A stretch of DNA of 64,000 nt from the NCBI GenBank assembly GCA_038148755.1, contig JAYQWA010000005.1, positions 1 to 64,000 of the forward strand. Reading direction: 5' to 3'. Under the pieces are notes generated by a model. That model saw only the letters and a program-made list of their open reading frames with translations. It did no database searches and had not been told where the DNA came from. Shown in pieces: positions 45,116 through 54,040 of the stretch; positions within the stretch are counted from its first letter, which is position 1, and every line of letters starts with the position of its first letter. This DNA comes from UBA5109 sp038148755 (GTDB taxonomy: Bacteria; Pseudomonadota; Gammaproteobacteria; Pseudomonadales; Pseudohongiellaceae). Position numbers and translations under genes: made by a program.

Positions 45116-46300
45116 TTATTTCACCTCATCATATGGCAGGCCAACATAGTTTTCTGCGATAACACGTAGTCCAGTTTCTGTTCTGGTGAAGTAGTCCAAC
45201 TCACTTTTTTGTGCGCCGAGTTCAAAAGTGTTGTCGGACAGTTTATGCATCATGCTGGTCATCCACCATGAAAAATGTCCGGTCTTCCAGATACGTTTCA
45301 GGCAGAGATCTGAATATTGTTCGATAGCTTCAGGCTTATTTTCTCTATAAACTTTCAGCATGATGCGATACAGATAATTAACATCGCTGTTGGCCAGGTT
45401 CAAACCCTTTGCGCCGGTAGGTGGTACAATATGCGCAGCATCGCCTACGAGAAACAATCTGCCATATTGCATCGGTTCGGTAATAAAACTGCGTAGAGGT
45501 GCGATACTTTTTTCAATCGACGGGCCGGTTATTAGATCATCTCTTATACTTTTGGGTAGCCGGCTTCTCAATTCCTCCCAGAACCGATCATCTGACCAGT
45601 CTTCAATCTTTTCATCCATAGGGACATCAACATAATAGCGACTGCGTGTTTGTGATCGCATGCTGCATAAGAAGAAACCACGCTCACTGGTGCCATATAT
45701 GAGCTCATGCGAGATAGGCGGAGTGTCAGATAGCATACCCAGCCAGCCACGGTTATAGAGTTTTTCATGCTCAGTCCTTAGATTCTCCGGAATAGTTTTG
45801 CGTGACACGCCGTGGAAGCCATCACAACCAGCAACATAATCACAGTCAATGCGTTCCTGCTTGCCATGTTTTGTTGTAAAGGTGACATAAGGTATGTCCG
45901 ATTTTGGATCATGAATTTCAACATTTTCAACTTCATAAATGGTGTGAGCATCTGTAGCAGCTCTGGCATCCATCAGATCTTTGGTAATTTCAGTTTGACC
46001 ATAGACAACAACCTTTTTTCCACCGCTGAATTTTTTTAAATCTACTCGCCTCATGTCGTCATCAATTGCGACAGAAAAGCCGTCATGTAATAGGCCTTCT
46101 TTATCCATTCTTTCGGATACCCCGGCTTCTCGCATCATTTCAACAGACCCCTCCTCAAGTAAGCCGGCTCGAATGCGCCCTAATACATATTCAGGTGTAA
46201 CTCTTTCTATAATAATGTTATCAATACCAGCATTATGTAAGAGCTGACCTAGTAAGAGACCGGAAGGGCCAGCACCAATAATAGCTACTTGTGTTTTCAT
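45116..46300 (-). CDS. pobA: 4-Hydroxybenzoate 3-monooxygenase
   Basis: This FAD-dependent single-component hydroxylase of 394 residues turns 4-hydroxybenzoate into protocatechuate with NADPH and O2. Motifs are the FAD Rossmann G-A-G-P-S-G-L-L-L-G, R-I-R-A-G-L-L-E-E-G, a DG motif (Y-V-A-G-C-D-G-F-H-G) and the GD motif L-F-L-V-G-D-A-A-H-I-V-P-P-T-G-A-K-G. Length equals Pseudomonas PobA. It is the last gene of the minus-strand lig-pob series, 43 bases downstream of ligC, and feeds protocatechuate to LigAB. Confidence 0.95.
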   Translation of the reverse strand: MKTQVAIIGAGPSGLLLGQLLHNAGIDNIIIERVTPEYVLGRIRAGLLEEGSVEMMREAGVSERMDKEGLLHDGFSVAIDDDMRRVDLKKFSGGKKVVVYGQTEITKDLMDARAATDAHTIYEVENVEIHDPKSDIPYVTFTTKHGKQERIDCDYVAGCDGFHGVSRKTIPENLRTEHEKLYNRGWLGMLSDTPPISHELIYGTSERGFFLCSMRSQTRSRYYVDVPMDEKIEDWSDDRFWEELRSRLPKSIRDDLITGPSIEKSIAPLRSFITEPMQYGRLFLVGDAAHIVPPTGAKGLNLANSDVNYLYRIMLKVYRENKPEAIEQYSDLCLKRIWKTGHFSWWMTSMMHKLSDNTFELGAQKSELDYFTRTETGLRVIAENYVGLPYDEVK

Positions 46301-46343
46301 TTTTTGGTATTCCTTGTTTCTAAAATTTATTTTTAAAAAATTA

Positions 46344-47291
46344 TTAAGATGAAGCTAGTTGCTGCTCCAGATCATGTAAAACTTTATAACAGTTCAGCAC
46401 CTTGCCTACACTAGCGTTTGGCTCGCGACTTTCTTTGATGGCAGAGAAAAATTCACGATCCTGCAACTCAATACCATTCATCGAAATATCTACCTGAGAT
46501 ACATCTATCGGTTCTTCTTTGCCAGTAAACAAATCATCATAGCGTGCAATATAAGTGCCATTATCGCAGATATAACGGAAGAAAGTCCCCAAGGGGCCAT
46601 CATTATTGAAAGACAGAGACAGGGTGCAGATTGCACCTGAAGTCGATTTCAATTGGATGGACATATCCATGGCAATGTCTAATTCAGGGTGCATTGGGCC
46701 TTGTACTGCATTTGCCTGGATAACTTCTTCGCTAGTTTGGTAACGGAATAAATCAACAGTGTGAGCAGCATGGTGCCATAACAGGTGGTCAGTCCAGGAA
46801 CGTGGTTCACCCAGCGCATTCATGTTGGTCCGTCTGAAAAAGTAAGTCTGTACATCCATCTGCTGGATTTTGATTTCACCAGCCTGAATTTTATTATGTA
46901 TCAGCTGGTGAGAAGGGTTGAAACGACGGGTATGTCCAACCATGCAGATCAGTCCGGTTTCCTGTTCTACGCGTTGTACTTCCTGTGCTTCTTCCCAGCT
47001 ATCTGCCAGCGGAATTTCTACCTGTACATTCACACCAGCCTTCATGCATTGAATAGCCTGTGAAGCGTGCACCTGAGTTGGTGTGCAGAGGATGACGGCA
47101 TCAAGGTCAGGTAGTTCCAATGCTTCAGCCAGTTCAGTGAAGGCATGCGGGACATTATATTTATCAGCAACAGCCCGCGTTTTTTCAGGCGTGCGACCGA
47201 TCAGCGCGACTACATTTATACCGTCGATTTTTGCGATACCATCAAGGTGTTTAATACCAAAGGCACCGGGTCCTGCAATTGCAACATTCAT
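46344..47291 (-). CDS. ligC: 4-Carboxy-2-hydroxymuconate-6-semialdehyde dehydrogenase
   Basis: This Gfo/Idh/MocA-fold NADP-dependent dehydrogenase of 315 residues oxidises the LigAB product, as its hemiacetal, to 2-pyrone-4,6-dicarboxylate. Features are the G-P-G-A-F-G-I-K-H nucleotide loop, C-T-P-T-Q-V-H, the E-I-P-L-A segment where the family has E-K-P, and D-H-L-L-W-H-H-A-A-H-T-V-D. The position directly after ligB supports LigC rather than a sugar dehydrogenase. The gap to ligB is 31 bases. Confidence 0.92.
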   Translation of the reverse strand: MNVAIAGPGAFGIKHLDGIAKIDGINVVALIGRTPEKTRAVADKYNVPHAFTELAEALELPDLDAVILCTPTQVHASQAIQCMKAGVNVQVEIPLADSWEEAQEVQRVEQETGLICMVGHTRRFNPSHQLIHNKIQAGEIKIQQMDVQTYFFRRTNMNALGEPRSWTDHLLWHHAAHTVDLFRYQTSEEVIQANAVQGPMHPELDIAMDMSIQLKSTSGAICTLSLSFNNDGPLGTFFRYICDNGTYIARYDDLFTGKEEPIDVSQVDISMNGIELQDREFFSAIKESREPNASVGKVLNCYKVLHDLEQQLASS

Positions 47292-47322
47292 TTAATTATC
47301 AACTCCTCTTTTAATACTTTTA

Positions 47323-48168
47323 TTAGTTATCTACATTTTCCAGAATCAAATGACCGACCGCTGTATTGGATGCTGGCACATGATAAAAGCGGTGTTTTTG
47401 CAGCACTTTATCATTTAAGGCTCCACGCATGATCAGCCACATGACGAGTTCAATGCCTTCTGAGCCGGCTTCACGGACATAATTAATATGTGGGACTTTG
47501 GCTAAGGTCTCGGCATCGTCGACAAATTTATCCAGGAAATTATTGTCAAATTCCTGGTTAATCAATCCGGCTCTCGGCCCCTGTAACTGGTGGCTCATGC
47601 CGCCAGTTCCCCATATTTGTACATTAAGGTCGTCATCAAAACTCTCAACGGCTTTACGAAGGGATTTGCCCAGGTTGTAACAACGTTGTCCTGAGGGTGG
47701 CGGATACAGCACAACATTAACCGCCAGAGGAATAACCTTGCAGGGCCAGGCATCGGTTTTGCCGAACATCAGAGATAAAGGCACGGTCAAGCCATGATCA
47801 ACATCCATGGTATTGACGATAGTCAGGTCAAAATCATCCTGGATAACGGACTGTACAATATGTGATGCCAATTCAGGATGTCCGATAACATCGGGCACCG
47901 GACGTGGGCCCCAGCCTTCATCCGCAGGTTTGTATTTTTCGCCACAGCCCAGAGCAAAAGTAGGAATTAAATCCAGGCTGAAGGCTGAAGCGTGATCGTT
48001 ATAAACCAGAATAACGACATCCGGTTTTTGTTCGGCAATCCACTCTTTGGAATAGTCATAGCCGGCAAATACCGGTTTCCAGTATTCCTCTCCAGTTTTA
48101 CCATTATCGAAAGCAGCCCCGATTGCGGGCACATGAGAGGTTGTTACCCCAGCTGTGATTTTAGCCAT
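47323..48168 (-). CDS. ligB: Protocatechuate 4,5-dioxygenase beta subunit
   Basis: This catalytic subunit of 281 residues belongs to a type II extradiol dioxygenase that opens protocatechuate between C4 and C5. Fe(II) ligands are read as His in T-S-H-V-P-A-I-G (about residue 12), His in V-Y-N-D-H-A-S-A-F (about residue 59) and Glu in G-I-E-L-V-M-W (about residue 240). The catalytic His is in G-G-M-S-H-Q-L-Q-G-P-R-A-G. It overlaps the ligA stop by one base (TGATG), so the subunits are translationally coupled. Confidence 0.95.
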   Translation of the reverse strand: MAKITAGVTTSHVPAIGAAFDNGKTGEEYWKPVFAGYDYSKEWIAEQKPDVVILVYNDHASAFSLDLIPTFALGCGEKYKPADEGWGPRPVPDVIGHPELASHIVQSVIQDDFDLTIVNTMDVDHGLTVPLSLMFGKTDAWPCKVIPLAVNVVLYPPPSGQRCYNLGKSLRKAVESFDDDLNVQIWGTGGMSHQLQGPRAGLINQEFDNNFLDKFVDDAETLAKVPHINYVREAGSEGIELVMWLIMRGALNDKVLQKHRFYHVPASNTAVGHLILENVDN

Positions 48169-48581
48169 CAGGATTCTCCTTTATCTTGTTCGTGGGCCTG
48201 TTCATTAAGGTAACGGTTGCCTTCAGGAGATCTGCCACCATCCAGCATCATTTGTGCATATTCTTCCTGGGTCATTCCTGTCATGCTGGCAGCAGCCACC
48301 TGGAAGCTGAGTCCGTCAGTTGAAAATATTTTTGCCAGAAAATAAACATTGCCACCCAGAGACATCATTTTGTTGTAGTCCCGGTCAAGCACAGCCTGTT
48401 TTTGTTCCTCAGTCATGGGCCACTCATCAAGATAGGCACGTTCATCTGCTTTGAAGCGTTCACGGTTTTCAGCTTTCATCAATGAAAGGGCAAACTGATT
48501 GATATGAAAACCAATACGCGCCATGTCAGCATCGAAAATCGTTGTGCCTGGAATGTCTGCATAAGGTTTGTCGATTGCCAT
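48168..48581 (-). CDS. ligA: Protocatechuate 4,5-dioxygenase alpha subunit
   Basis: This small helical subunit of 137 residues caps the LigB active site and helps bind protocatechuate. Features are I-P-G-T-T-I-F-D-A-D, G-F-H-I-N-Q-F-A-L-S-L-M, L-D-E-W-P-M-T-E-E-Q-K and L-G-G-N-V-Y-F-L-A-K-I. It is a separate gene here, whereas some homologues are fused to LigB. It lies 18 bases after ligI and overlaps ligB by one base. Confidence 0.94.
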   Translation of the reverse strand: MAIDKPYADIPGTTIFDADMARIGFHINQFALSLMKAENRERFKADERAYLDEWPMTEEQKQAVLDRDYNKMMSLGGNVYFLAKIFSTDGLSFQVAAASMTGMTQEEYAQMMLDGGRSPEGNRYLNEQAHEQDKGES

Positions 48582-48599
48582 TGCTATGCCTCTTCGGGT

Positions 48600-49499
48600 T
48601 TATTTAATTTCTTCAGGCCAATACAAACGCATTGGATTATCAATAAGTAGTTTTTGTTGTAATTCATTTGTTAGTGCTATACGGGGGATAACATCAACCA
48701 GATGTGCATCATCCGGCATATGGTTTTTCATATTGGGATGAGGCCAGTCAGTTCCCCATAAAACTCTGTCCGGAAATGTTTCAACAATATGTCTGGCGAA
48801 AGGAATGACATCACTATAGTGGGGAGGCCCTTCCAAGGATAAACGTTCAGGGCAACTTACCTTGGACCAGAAGTTAGTATGCTCTGCCATCAACTTTACA
48901 AATAATCCAAACTCAGGGCCATCAACGTCCTTGCTGACATCCGGTCTGCCCATGTGATCAACCACCACGGTAGTCGGTAAAGCAGTAAAAAAATCATAAA
49001 GCTCAGGCAATTCAGCAGCCTCAAAATAAATAACGATATGCCAATCCAAGGCTTTGATTCTTTGTGCTATTTCAGTAAGGCTGTCGAAAGGCAGGGCATC
49101 AACCAGGCGTTTGACAAAATTGAATCTGACGCCTCGAACACCGGCTGCATGTAATCGTTCAATTTCTGCGTCACTGATGTCGCGCTTGATGGTGGCAACA
49201 CCACGGGCTTTTCCTGCGGAATGTTCCAGCGCATCAACCAGTGCTCGATTATCAGCACCATGACAGGTAGCCTGAACGATGACATTGCGGGAAAAACCCA
49301 GATGATCGCGAAGTTCCCATAACTTTTCTTTCGGCGCATCGCAGGGAGTGTATTTGCGTTCCGGCGCATAAGGGAAAATATCGCCCGGACCAAACACATG
49401 ACAATGTGCATCAACAGCGCCGGCCGGCGGAGTAAAAGCTGGTTTACCCGGAGCTGGGTGAAAGGCCAGCCAGTCAGCATCTGGAGTAAATTGAGTCAT
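48600..49499 (-). CDS. ligI: 2-Pyrone-4,6-dicarboxylate hydrolase
   Basis: This amidohydrolase-superfamily enzyme of 299 residues opens 2-pyrone-4,6-dicarboxylate to 4-oxalomesaconate. It has the V-D-A-H-C-H-V-F-G-P start, Y-A-P-E-R-K-Y-T-P (substrate binding in LigI), V-D-H-M-G-R-P and the terminal Asp in L-W-G-T-D-W-P-H-P. It is cytoplasmic. It lies between ligJ and ligA in the lig operon, with a 89-base gap upstream. Confidence 0.94.
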   Translation of the reverse strand: MTQFTPDADWLAFHPAPGKPAFTPPAGAVDAHCHVFGPGDIFPYAPERKYTPCDAPKEKLWELRDHLGFSRNVIVQATCHGADNRALVDALEHSAGKARGVATIKRDISDAEIERLHAAGVRGVRFNFVKRLVDALPFDSLTEIAQRIKALDWHIVIYFEAAELPELYDFFTALPTTVVVDHMGRPDVSKDVDGPEFGLFVKLMAEHTNFWSKVSCPERLSLEGPPHYSDVIPFARHIVETFPDRVLWGTDWPHPNMKNHMPDDAHLVDVIPRIALTNELQQKLLIDNPMRLYWPEEIK

Positions 49500-49588
49500 G
49501 TATTGCCTTATCGTGTTTTTAGTTTAAATGCTAGCAAGATGCTTGTTATAAACGCTTTGATCTCAAATAAATATTTTCCACTTATTCC

Positions 49589-50614
49589 TTACTTGCCACG
49601 CTGTTTTAATTGAGTATCGAGGCGGGGATATACCCGTCTCGCATTAGCTTCAAATACTTTGTGGCGATATTCTGTGGAAAGATCGAGAGCTTCGATATAG
49701 CGTTTGGTGTCGTCAAAGTAATGGCCGGTTTCAGGGTCAATACCCCGAACTGCCCCAACCATTTCCGAACCGAACAGAATGTTGTCGATATCAATAACCT
49801 GGAATAGCAAATCAATTCCGGGCTGGTGGTAAACACAGGTGTCGAAGTAAACATTTTTCATCACGTGATCTCTAAGCGCCGGTTTCTCCAGCATGTCTGC
49901 CAGGCCTCTATAACGGCCCCAGTGGTAGGGTACAGCACCACCGCCATGCGGAATGATAAAGCGCAGGTCTGGGAAATCCTTGAACAAATCGCCCTGAATA
50001 AACTGCATGAAAGCCGTGGTATCGGCATTGATATAATGTGCTCCAGTGGCATGAAAATTAGGATTACAGGAGCCGGAAACATGGATCATGGCTGGGACAT
50101 CCAGTTCTAACATCTTTTCGAAAAAGGGGTACCAGCTGGGATCAGTCAAGGGCAGAGAGGTCCACTTACCGCCGGATGGATCAGGGTTAAGATTACAGCC
50201 GATAAAACCCAGTTCAGTCACGCAACGTTCAAGTTCAGCAATGGATTGTTCTATAGATACGCCAGGTGATTGTGGCAATTGGCATACGCCGACAAAGTAA
50301 TCGGGATAGAGATCAACGACACGCTTGATCAGATTATTGCAGGCTTCAGTCCATTGTTGTGAGACAGCATTATCGCCGAGATGGTGTGCCATGGCTGAAG
50401 CCCGGGGTGAAAAAATGGTCATATCGGCACCGCGTTCACGTAAGAGCCTGAGTTGATTGCGCTCAATACTTTCCTGTATTTCATCATCACTGATGGCAGG
50501 TATTTGCGGTAGGGTTTTACCTGCAGCAAAAGCTTGCAGTTGTGATTCACGGAACTGCTGATGGGCTTCGGGTGCGGTAGTGTAATGTCCGTGGCAATCT
50601 ATAATCAGGGTCAT
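49589..50614 (-). CDS. ligJ: 4-Oxalomesaconate hydratase
   Basis: This amidohydrolase-fold enzyme of 341 residues hydrates 4-oxalomesaconate to 4-carboxy-4-hydroxy-2-oxoadipate. Features are I-I-D-C-H-G-H-Y-T-T, S-P-R-A-S-A-M-A-H-H-L-G, I-P-H-G-G-G-A-V-P-Y-H-W-G-R and I-L-F-G-S-E-M-V-G-A-V-R-G, as in Sphingobium LigJ. The gene follows ligU by 15 bases, so the order matches pathway logic. Confidence 0.93.
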   Translation of the reverse strand: MTLIIDCHGHYTTAPEAHQQFRESQLQAFAAGKTLPQIPAISDDEIQESIERNQLRLLRERGADMTIFSPRASAMAHHLGDNAVSQQWTEACNNLIKRVVDLYPDYFVGVCQLPQSPGVSIEQSIAELERCVTELGFIGCNLNPDPSGGKWTSLPLTDPSWYPFFEKMLELDVPAMIHVSGSCNPNFHATGAHYINADTTAFMQFIQGDLFKDFPDLRFIIPHGGGAVPYHWGRYRGLADMLEKPALRDHVMKNVYFDTCVYHQPGIDLLFQVIDIDNILFGSEMVGAVRGIDPETGHYFDDTKRYIEALDLSTEYRHKVFEANARRVYPRLDTQLKQRGK

Positions 50615-50629
50615 GGTGTTACTCTCAAC

Positions 50630-51733
50630 TCAGCTCTGAGGATTATCAGAATTATTAATATTTTCCGGGATAAGCACTTCACCGCGCATCAGCAGACGTG
50701 CTGTCCTTAACAGGGCGACGCGTTTTATTTCAGGAGACGCATGGTTTTTATCAAGTTCTATTTCAACACTGAAAAAGCCACCTGGATGTTCAACATCGAT
50801 TAAATGTAATGAATTATCTGCATTGATATTGGCAAGTGCGTAAGCAACAGTGCCAGGGACAATGCAGGCAGTTGCTACGCTCGCTGCACCAAGGACACCA
50901 ATAGCTTCATGGACACGATGTGGGATAAAGGTTCGGGTGGAAATTGCGCCATTATTTTGCGGTTCGGCTATCAGTGACATTTTGGGAACTGTTTTCTGAC
51001 TGACATCACCAAGATTCATGGCTTCACCGAGTTGCAGACGAATACTCTCCAGACGTTGTTTCAGCTGCTCATCGTTCTCCAGTTCCTGTGGAGTTTCATA
51101 CCCCGTTTTGCCCAGATCTCTGGCGCGGATTAATACCACCGGCATGCCATTATCTATACAGGTCACATCTATGCCATCAATCGTATCCAGAGCATTTCCA
51201 GTAGGGAGTAACTGACCACAACTTGAGCCGGCAATATCAAGAAACTCAATTGAGACTGGTGCAGCCGTACCGGGGACGCCATCTATTCTGGCATTGCCGG
51301 CATATTCAACCTGACCGTCCGGAGTCTGAACCCTGGCAATAGCTATGCCACCAGTATTTACCATATGTATGCGTACATAGGTTTCATTGCCTGTCGGCGT
51401 AACCAGTTTTTGTTCAATAGCAAAAGGGCCGACACCGGCAAGCATGTTACCGCAATTCTGGTTGTCGCTAACCAGGGCTTTATCAACGGCAACCTGCAGG
51501 AAAAGATAATCGACATCGGCATCAGGATGAGTGGAAGCTTTTACAATGGCTATTTTGCTGGTTAAGGGGTGGGCGCCACCAATACCATCTATCTGTCGTT
51601 CATCGGGCGAGCCCATGGCAGCAAGCAGTATGCTGTCGCGCAGCGCCGGTTCAGCAGGTAAGTGTTCAGAAAGAAAGAAAAGGCCTTTGGAAGTACCGCC
51701 GCGCATCAGATAGCAGGGAATTGCCGTTTGCAT
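50630..51733 (-). CDS. ligU: 4-Oxalomesaconate tautomerase, PrpF-like
   Basis: From the ATG at 51733 the protein has 367 residues and begins M-Q-T-A-I-P-C-Y-L-M-R-G-G-T-S-K-G, the normal LigU/GalD/PrpF start; an ATG 21 bases upstream is possible. The fold has two diaminopimelate-epimerase-like halves. It isomerises the enol/keto and double-bond forms of 4-oxalomesaconate so that LigJ can hydrate it. N-C-G-N-M-L-A-G-V-G is another family signature. It starts two bases after the ligK stop codon. Confidence 0.92.
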   Translation of the reverse strand: MQTAIPCYLMRGGTSKGLFFLSEHLPAEPALRDSILLAAMGSPDERQIDGIGGAHPLTSKIAIVKASTHPDADVDYLFLQVAVDKALVSDNQNCGNMLAGVGPFAIEQKLVTPTGNETYVRIHMVNTGGIAIARVQTPDGQVEYAGNARIDGVPGTAAPVSIEFLDIAGSSCGQLLPTGNALDTIDGIDVTCIDNGMPVVLIRARDLGKTGYETPQELENDEQLKQRLESIRLQLGEAMNLGDVSQKTVPKMSLIAEPQNNGAISTRTFIPHRVHEAIGVLGAASVATACIVPGTVAYALANINADNSLHLIDVEHPGGFFSVEIELDKNHASPEIKRVALLRTARLLMRGEVLIPENINNSDNPQS

Positions 51734-51735
51734 CG

Positions 51736-52434
51736 TTAGTTGGATTCCCGCCATTTTTCATAATCAATATAAGTCAGGCCCTTTTCGGCAAGGCGCTCGC
51801 GCATATTATAGATATCAAGGCCTAGTTCGCCGCTCGCCAGTCGTTCACGCTTGGCTGTTTCGTTAGCTTCACGAGCCTGCGCTTTTTCAAGGGTGGCTTC
51901 AGCGTCTTGCTGTGCGACCACCACGACACCATCATCATCTGCAATAATTAAATCACCGGGTTTTACCAGCATGCCGCCGCAAACAATGGGTGTGTTTACA
52001 TTAGCGATGGTTTCTTTCACTGTCCCCTGAGCAAACACGGTTTTGGACCAAACGGGAAATTGCATTTCAGTTAAGGTGGCAATATCCCGGACACCGGCAT
52101 CCATGATCAGTCCACGCACACCTTGCGCACGTAATGATTCAGCCAGCAGGTCCCCGAAATAACCGTCAGAGCAGGGGCTGGTGGGACTAACGACAAGAAT
52201 ATCGCCTTCACGACACTGCTCGACGGCGACATGAATCATCCAGTTATCGCCTGGCGCCACTTCACAGGTTACTGCAGTTCCAACTATTTCAGCGGGTCTG
52301 TAAATGGGTTTGATGTCTGGAGACATTAAACCCTTGCGGCCTTGCGCTTCATGTACAGTGGCAACACCGAGCCTGGCAAACTGTTCTACAAGTGCGCTAT
52401 CTACGCGGGGAGGATTGGTAACAACTATCGACAT
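51736..52434 (-). CDS. ligK: 4-Carboxy-4-hydroxy-2-oxoadipate aldolase / oxaloacetate decarboxylase
   Basis: This RraA-fold, Mg2+-dependent class II aldolase of 232 residues cleaves 4-carboxy-4-hydroxy-2-oxoadipate to pyruvate and oxaloacetate. Motifs are A-T-V-H-E-A-Q-G-R-K-G, G-D-N-W-M-I-H-V-A, G-Y-F-G-D-L-L-A-E-S, the D-A-G-V-R-D metal/substrate loop and I-I-A-D-D-D-G-V-V-V-V. It is the first gene of the minus-strand lig series and is divergent from the LysR-type regulator. Confidence 0.94.
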   Translation of the reverse strand: MSIVVTNPPRVDSALVEQFARLGVATVHEAQGRKGLMSPDIKPIYRPAEIVGTAVTCEVAPGDNWMIHVAVEQCREGDILVVSPTSPCSDGYFGDLLAESLRAQGVRGLIMDAGVRDIATLTEMQFPVWSKTVFAQGTVKETIANVNTPIVCGGMLVKPGDLIIADDDGVVVVAQQDAEATLEKAQAREANETAKRERLASGELGLDIYNMRERLAEKGLTYIDYEKWRESN

Positions 52435-52545
52435 ATGAGTAGCTCTTTCAAATATGGTACAAGGCTTATTTGACTGGATTGAATAAGTGTCAAGGCCGTT
52501 TGGTTTTATAAAATTTATTGTAATGGTTTAGAAACAAACTTAAGG

Positions 52546-52557
52546 CTACTTAAGTAG
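52546..52557. promoter_or_regulatory. Short perfect palindrome in the ligK/lysR gap
   Basis: CTACTTAAGTAG is a perfect 12-base palindrome about 110 bases from each start codon in the 231-base divergent gap. It could be the binding site of the LysR-type regulator or part of a promoter. LysR boxes are usually longer (T-N11-A), so the assignment is tentative. Confidence 0.35.
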
Positions 52558-52665
52558 TGGCGATCAATATAGTTGGAGGGGGTAGACAATTCAAATAAAA
52601 TTTAAGCTCTCTGATATTACTTTTTGATATAGACTATAAAAAGAAAAAAGTAATAGGCAAATCAT

Positions 52666-53919
52666 ATGTCGGCAGAATTCTTTAATTTACGGCACTTAAG
52701 AGTATTCCTTGAAGTTTTTGAATTAAGAAGTATTAGCAAAGCTTCCGAAAAGGTTTATCTTTCACAGTCAGCCATCACCCAGGCTATAGCTAAACTGGAA
52801 GACGAACTTAATACTTCACTGTTCCACAGACAAAGTGAAGGGATGTTTCCAACCGAGTCGGGTTTACTCTTTGCATCCAGGGTCCGTCGGGCCCTGTCTT
52901 TGCTTTTGGGGGGCTTACCGGGAGTTTCCAGATTCAGTGATGGCAGAGTGATTAAGCCCTCGCAACTTGTTCAGGTTATCACCAGTACACAACTGAGGAA
53001 TTTAATTGCCATTAGCCAGGCGCAGAATTTCAGCATTGCGAGTCGTTCATTAAAGGTTTCCCAATCTTCATTGCATCGTGCAGCACGGACTCTGGAAAGT
53101 CAGCTGGGTACTGTTTTGTTTGAAAAAACCAGTAATGGCATAACTTCCAGCAAATCAGCGTTGAAATTAGCAAGAGCGGCAAAGTTGGCTTTTAATGAAA
53201 TCGTTCAGGCAAAAGAGGAAATAAACGCTTTTCATAACCGTGAATTAGGAAAAATCACTGTCGGCAGTATGCCTCTGGCAAGAAGTTCTATTTTGCCGAC
53301 GACAATTATGGATTTTAATAAGGACTATCCGAATTTTAAAATTAGCGTTGTCGACGGAATTTATGATGACTTGCTCTATCATTTGCGTAACGGTGATATT
53401 GATCTATTGATAGGAGCACTGCGTTTTCCTGGCCCAGGCGAAGATATTCAACAGGAAGGGCTGTTTTCTTCTTCTATCGAAATTTTAGCCAGAGCTGATC
53501 ATCCTTTAGCCACTGCTCACACTGTGTCACTACAAACACTATCAACCTATCCCTGGGTGATTCTCCGGCATGGTACGCCTACTCGAACCTTATTTGATGA
53601 GGTATTTAACGCCGATGACCTTGCAATGCCTGAGAGGATTATAGAATCGGGTTCACAAGGGCTTATTCGTTCTCTGTTACTGGGAGGTGACTGGCTGACA
53701 ATGAGTTCGGAGCATCAATTCCAGTATGAGTTGGAAGCAGGCCATTTAAAGAAAATTAATTTTGAAATAGTGCAAACACCCAGGAAAATCGGCATCACGA
53801 CAAGAAAAAACTGGAATCCTACTGAAACGCAGCTGGCTTTTCTGGGTTTCTTAAGAAAGAAGGCTAAAGCTTTAAATGGGTCCGACAGGGCAGTGAATGA
53901 ATTCATTAAAAACTCATAA
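52666..53919 (+). CDS. LysR-type regulator with two N-terminal HTH domains
   Basis: The length is 417 residues against about 300 for the family. A first LysR HTH (N-L-R-H-L-R-V-F-L-E-V, S-Q-S-A-I-T-Q-A-I-A-K-L-E-D-E-L, about residues 6-65) is followed by a second (S-T-Q-L-R-N-L-I-A-I-S-Q-A-Q-N, S-Q-S-S-L-H-R-A-A-R-T-L-E, about residues 107-165). One effector-binding domain (G-K-I-T-V-G-S-M-P to the end) comes next. It is divergent from ligK and so the likely regulator of the lig-pob genes, with protocatechuate or 4-hydroxybenzoate as possible inducer (inference). The doubled DNA-binding region may contact a longer operator. Confidence 0.88.
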   Translation: MSAEFFNLRHLRVFLEVFELRSISKASEKVYLSQSAITQAIAKLEDELNTSLFHRQSEGMFPTESGLLFASRVRRALSLLLGGLPGVSRFSDGRVIKPSQLVQVITSTQLRNLIAISQAQNFSIASRSLKVSQSSLHRAARTLESQLGTVLFEKTSNGITSSKSALKLARAAKLAFNEIVQAKEEINAFHNRELGKITVGSMPLARSSILPTTIMDFNKDYPNFKISVVDGIYDDLLYHLRNGDIDLLIGALRFPGPGEDIQQEGLFSSSIEILARADHPLATAHTVSLQTLSTYPWVILRHGTPTRTLFDEVFNADDLAMPERIIESGSQGLIRSLLLGGDWLTMSSEHQFQYELEAGHLKKINFEIVQTPRKIGITTRKNWNPTETQLAFLGFLRKKAKALNGSDRAVNEFIKNS

Positions 53920-54040
53920 AAAACCTTAATGCTAACGGTTTACTGCCAAGGTTCAGAATATCTTTCCGGCAGACTTGCCTAGCCAAGATTGAATGAGGTA
54001 GGCTCTTGCGTCATTGACTAATATTCATAGGGGTAAGGCA

